Assembly: GCF_039649665.1 (NCBI RefSeq)
Contig: NZ_JBDJAW010000041.1
Coordinates: 1 to 64,000 of the forward strand
DNA from: Microbispora sp. ZYX-F-249
GTDB taxonomy: Bacteria; Actinomycetota; Actinomycetes; Streptosporangiales; Streptosporangiaceae
DNA length: 64,000 bases
Direction: 5' to 3'
The notes beneath the pieces are model-generated. The model was given only the letters and a program-made list of their open reading frames with translations, did no database searches and was not told the DNA's origin. Position 1 is the first letter of the stretch. Each line of letters starts with the position of its first letter. The position numbers and the translations under genes are program-made. Positions 61,654 to 64,000 of this stretch are shown one piece after another.

Positions 61654-62586
61654 TCAGTCTGCCATACCTTCCGGCCCTGCGCGAAACGCAGTGCCGGAAC
61701 CGGCGACGGAACGGCACTCCTCGGTGCGTCCCTCGGTGCGCTCTTCGAGGCGCTCCTCACGACGTTCCTCGGGACGCTGCTCGCCGCACTCCGCGCGGCG
61801 CTCTTCACGGCGCTCTTCGAACTCCTCGATGACACGCCGGTCGTGCTTGTCGAGGCCGTCCCGGTCGAGCCGGGCGGCCAGTTCCGGCCTCCTGGCCAGC
61901 GTGCGCCGCAGCGCCTCGTCGCGCCGCCAGCGGGCGATCCTGCCGTGATGGCCCGACAGCAGGACCTCCGGCACCTCGTGCCCCCGCCAGACGGGCGGCT
62001 TGGTGTAGACGGGGCCTTCCAGCAGGTTGGCCATGGCACCGGGCGCGAAGGAGTCGTCGGCGACCGAGCGCGCGTTGCCGAGGACCCCCGGCAGCAGCCT
62101 GCCCACGGCCTCGACCATCACCAGCACGGCCGCCTCTCCCCCGGCTAACACGTAGTCGCCGATGCTCACCTCGTCGACGCGCAGGCGCTCGCCGTACTCC
62201 GTGACTACGCGGGAGTCGATGCCCTCGTAGCGGGCCGGGGCGAACAGCAGCCACGGCTCCCCGGCGTACTCCAGCGCCACTTCCTGCGTGAACGGACGGC
62301 CGCTCGGCGTGGGCACGATGAGCCGGGGCAGCACGTCCTCCCCGGAGGCGGCACGCCCGTTCTCGATCACCGCGTCGAGGGCCTCCCCCCAGACCTCCGG
62401 CTTCATCACCATCCCGGGGCCCCCGCCGTACGGCGTGTCGTCCACGGTCTTGTGGACGTCGTGCGTCCAGTCGCGGAGCTGGTGGAGGTGGATGTCGAGG
62501 ATGCCGCGCTCCCGGGCCTTGCCCATGAGGGACACGTCGAGCGGGGCGAAGTACTCCGGGAAGATCGAGATGATGTCGACGCGCAT
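61654..62586 (-). CDS. tRNA (guanine37-N1)-methyltransferase TrmD
   Basis: This 310-residue SPOUT methyltransferase has IISIFPEYF at the start, VDDTPYGGGPGMVMKPE near residue 48, PARYEGIDSRV near 115, and the knot EVSIGDYVLAGGEAAVLVMVEAVGRL. Catalytic Asp is in that region. It is longer than usual by about 60 residues: after residue 245 it ends in a tail of EERREER- and EERTEGR-like repeats that should form a highly charged helix. The tail's function is unknown. It starts nine bases after rimM. Confidence 0.96.
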   Translation of the reverse strand: MRVDIISIFPEYFAPLDVSLMGKARERGILDIHLHQLRDWTHDVHKTVDDTPYGGGPGMVMKPEVWGEALDAVIENGRAASGEDVLPRLIVPTPSGRPFTQEVALEYAGEPWLLFAPARYEGIDSRVVTEYGERLRVDEVSIGDYVLAGGEAAVLVMVEAVGRLLPGVLGNARSVADDSFAPGAMANLLEGPVYTKPPVWRGHEVPEVLLSGHHGRIARWRRDEALRRTLARRPELAARLDRDGLDKHDRRVIEEFEERREERRAECGEQRPEERREERLEERTEGRTEECRSVAGSGTAFRAGPEGMAD

Positions 62587-62595
62587 GTGCGGCCC

Positions 62596-63114
62596 CTACT
62601 CCGCCTCGGCGGCGTCGAGCAGGCCGGGCGGTGCGTCGACGACGAGGATTCCCTTGCCGAGGTCGACCTCGGGCACGAGCGCCTTGACGAACGGGACGTA
62701 CGCCTCGTCACGCGATGGACGGGCCACCACGAGCAGGTCCTGTCCGTGGTGGAGGACGTCGCTGACCTCGCCGACCCGCTCCCCCTCGGTGGTGACCACC
62801 GTGAGGCCGATGAGCTCGTGGTCGTGGAACTCGTCGGGGTCCTCGATCGGCGGCAGGTCCGCGGAGTCCACGACGAGCAGCGTGCCGCGCAGCGCCTCCG
62901 CGGCGTCCCTGCCCTCAACGCCGGCCAGGGTCAGCAGCAGGATCCCCTTGTGCCACCGGGCCCGCTCCACCGTCAGCGGCCCGGCCGAGACCGGGTCGGT
63001 TGCCAGCGTCGCCCCGGGGGCGAAGCGCAGATCCGGCTCGTCGGTGCGCACCTCGACCGTGACCTCGCCCCGCACGCCGTGCGGGCGGCCGATCCTGCCC
63101 ACGACTAGCTGCAC
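62596..63114 (-). CDS. Ribosome maturation factor RimM
   Basis: This 172-residue 30S assembly factor has N-terminal VVGRIGRPHGVRGEVTVEVRTDEP, LLTLAGVEGRDAAEALRG and the PRC-barrel domain with LIGLTVVTTEGERVG and VPFVKALVPEVDLGKG. The GTG start lacks a strong Shine-Dalgarno. It is followed closely by trmD as in other bacteria. Confidence 0.96.
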   Translation of the reverse strand: MQLVVGRIGRPHGVRGEVTVEVRTDEPDLRFAPGATLATDPVSAGPLTVERARWHKGILLLTLAGVEGRDAAEALRGTLLVVDSADLPPIEDPDEFHDHELIGLTVVTTEGERVGEVSDVLHHGQDLLVVARPSRDEAYVPFVKALVPEVDLGKGILVVDAPPGLLDAAEAE

Positions 63115-63278
63115 TTGTCGCCTACCTCCGCTACCGCTTCAACGCGACTTCTCCGCGACGGTCCGAACGTCCCGCCCGAACCGTCTGCCACCGCGAACCA
63201 CCCGGAAAAGACCGGTCCCGAGCCGGAAAACACGCCGGGGGACCCCGGTGCGGGGTCCCCCGGACGCGTCAGTTCGGC

Positions 63279-63521
63279 TCAGCGCGCCTCTTCCAGGTCG
63301 ACCAGGTCGATCCGCACGTACTTGCCGTTCGACAACGCGTTGACGACGGTGCGCAACGCCTTGGCCGTACGGCCGCCACGGCCGATGACCTTGCCGAGGT
63401 CGTCGGGATGAACCCGGACCTCGAGAACGCGCCCGGTGCGGATGCGCCGGGCGCGGACCCGGACATCGTCCGGATGCTCGACGATGCCCTTGACCAGGTG
63501 CTCGAGGGCCTCCTCGAGCAC
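63279..63521 (-). CDS. KH-domain RNA-binding protein KhpA
   Basis: This 80-residue KH protein has the GxxG loop in GKVIGRGGRTAKALR. KhpA-type proteins bind RNA broadly, often with KhpB, and affect cell-wall growth and division in Gram-positives. The GTG starts one base after the rpsP stop, so the two are probably coupled. Confidence 0.95.
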   Translation of the reverse strand: MLEEALEHLVKGIVEHPDDVRVRARRIRTGRVLEVRVHPDDLGKVIGRGGRTAKALRTVVNALSNGKYVRIDLVDLEEAR

Positions 63522-63522
63522 C

Positions 63523-63978
63523 TCAGGCCTCGCCTTCCGGCTTCTCCTCCGCGGCCGGGGCCTCGGTGGTCTCTTCGGCCTTCACGGGCTTCTTGGCCTT
63601 CTTCGGCGTGGTGGCGGCGGCGCCGGCGTCACTCGAGAGCGACTCCCTCGCGGCGGCCTCGTACGCGGCGTGCCGGTCGGGCTTGGGCTCGGCGACCTGG
63701 AGCGGCGTGGCGGGGGCGGGCTCGCCCTTGAACTTCTGCCAGTCGCCGGTCAGCTTGAAGATCTTCAGGACCGGGTCGGTCGGCTGCGCGCCGACGCCCA
63801 GCCAGTACTGCACCCGCTCGGAGTTCACCTCGATGCGTGAGGGGTTCTCCTTCGGGTGGTAGAGGCCGATCTCCTCGATGGCACGGCCGTCCCGCTTGTT
63901 CCGGGCGTCGGCGACGACGATGCGGTACTGCGGGTTGCGGATCATGCCGAGCCGCTTGAGCTTGATCTTGACTGCCAC
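63523..63978 (-). CDS. 30S ribosomal protein S16 with C-terminal tail
   Basis: This 151-residue S16 protein has the conserved first 85 residues: [40 protein letters not shown] and [15 protein letters not shown] (read in order). Residues 90-151 are a Lys/Ala/Glu/Pro-rich tail ([21 protein letters not shown]) typical of actinobacteria. AGGAGAGA precedes the ATG. It leads the rpsP-khpA-rimM-trmD-rplS set. Confidence 0.97.
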   Translation of the reverse strand: MAVKIKLKRLGMIRNPQYRIVVADARNKRDGRAIEEIGLYHPKENPSRIEVNSERVQYWLGVGAQPTDPVLKIFKLTGDWQKFKGEPAPATPLQVAEPKPDRHAAYEAAARESLSSDAGAAATTPKKAKKPVKAEETTEAPAAEEKPEGEA

Positions 63979-64000
63979 GGGTGTGGTCTCTCCTGCATTA

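Overview
This is a high-GC actinobacterial chromosome segment. GC-rich third codon positions, frequent GTG starts and ATGA/GTGA gene overlaps point that way. So do the gene set (AfsR/SARP regulator, DrrAB-type exporter, F420-type oxidoreductase, several secreted GH18 chitinases, SBP56) and the order rpsP-khpA-rimM-trmD-rplS-lepB-lepB-rnhB-DUF2469 ... rpsB-tsf-pyrH-frr-cdsA-rlmN. A filamentous soil actinomycete of the Streptosporangiales is my best guess; the family is inference only.

Layout. 1-4.7 kb: AI-2E-type permease, two unrecognised proteins, a GT-C-like membrane glycosyltransferase and a tiny one-helix membrane peptide. 4.9-9.4 kb: an operon of three secreted GH18 chitinases carrying three different binding modules, behind a perfect 17-nt palindrome. 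10.0-11.2 kb: a fourth chitinase gene that has lost the end of its catalytic barrel. 11.4-18.3 kb: DrrA/DrrB-type exporter, a translationally coupled CocE/NonD hydrolase broken by a one-base frameshift, and a large convergent AfsR/SARP regulator. 18.3-22.9 kb: SBP56 (methanethiol-oxidase family) coupled to a His-rich membrane protein, LeuE-type exporter, LLM oxidoreductase and a multipass protein. 22.9-28.1 kb: SnoaL-like protein, SDR, a phosphotriesterase-fold protein that seems to lack its metal ligands, a haloacetate-dehalogenase-like hydrolase, and a TetX-like monooxygenase divergent from a TetR regulator.

28.2-39.7 kb is a nitrogen-scavenging region. An aldehyde dehydrogenase, a complete PotABCD-type ABC importer and a PuuB-like amine oxidase form one operon facing a divergent Lrp/AsnC regulator. 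A nitrilase-superfamily amidase plus a cyclase/formamidase face a divergent PucR regulator. 39.7-45.9 kb holds a secreted M1 peptidase, a protein with four DivIVA-like motifs, a two-gene ABC transporter, rlmN and a SUFU-domain protein.

45.9-64.0 kb is the conserved translation/secretion/recombination backbone. Its yraN-comM-dprA-xerC genes run opposite to their neighbours and the M23 peptidase lies beside DUF2469 instead of rpsB. Compared with the Mycobacterium tuberculosis order as I know it, this is exactly one inversion of the M23-to-yraN block. A CoA-transferase gene with a long Gly-rich repetitive linker sits at one junction.

No rRNA, tRNA, CRISPR array, prophage or complete insertion sequence was seen. 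The most unusual items are the metal-ligand-less phosphotriesterase homologue, the SBP56/membrane-protein pair, the repeat-expanded CoA transferase, the inversion, and several well-placed palindromes and hairpins.
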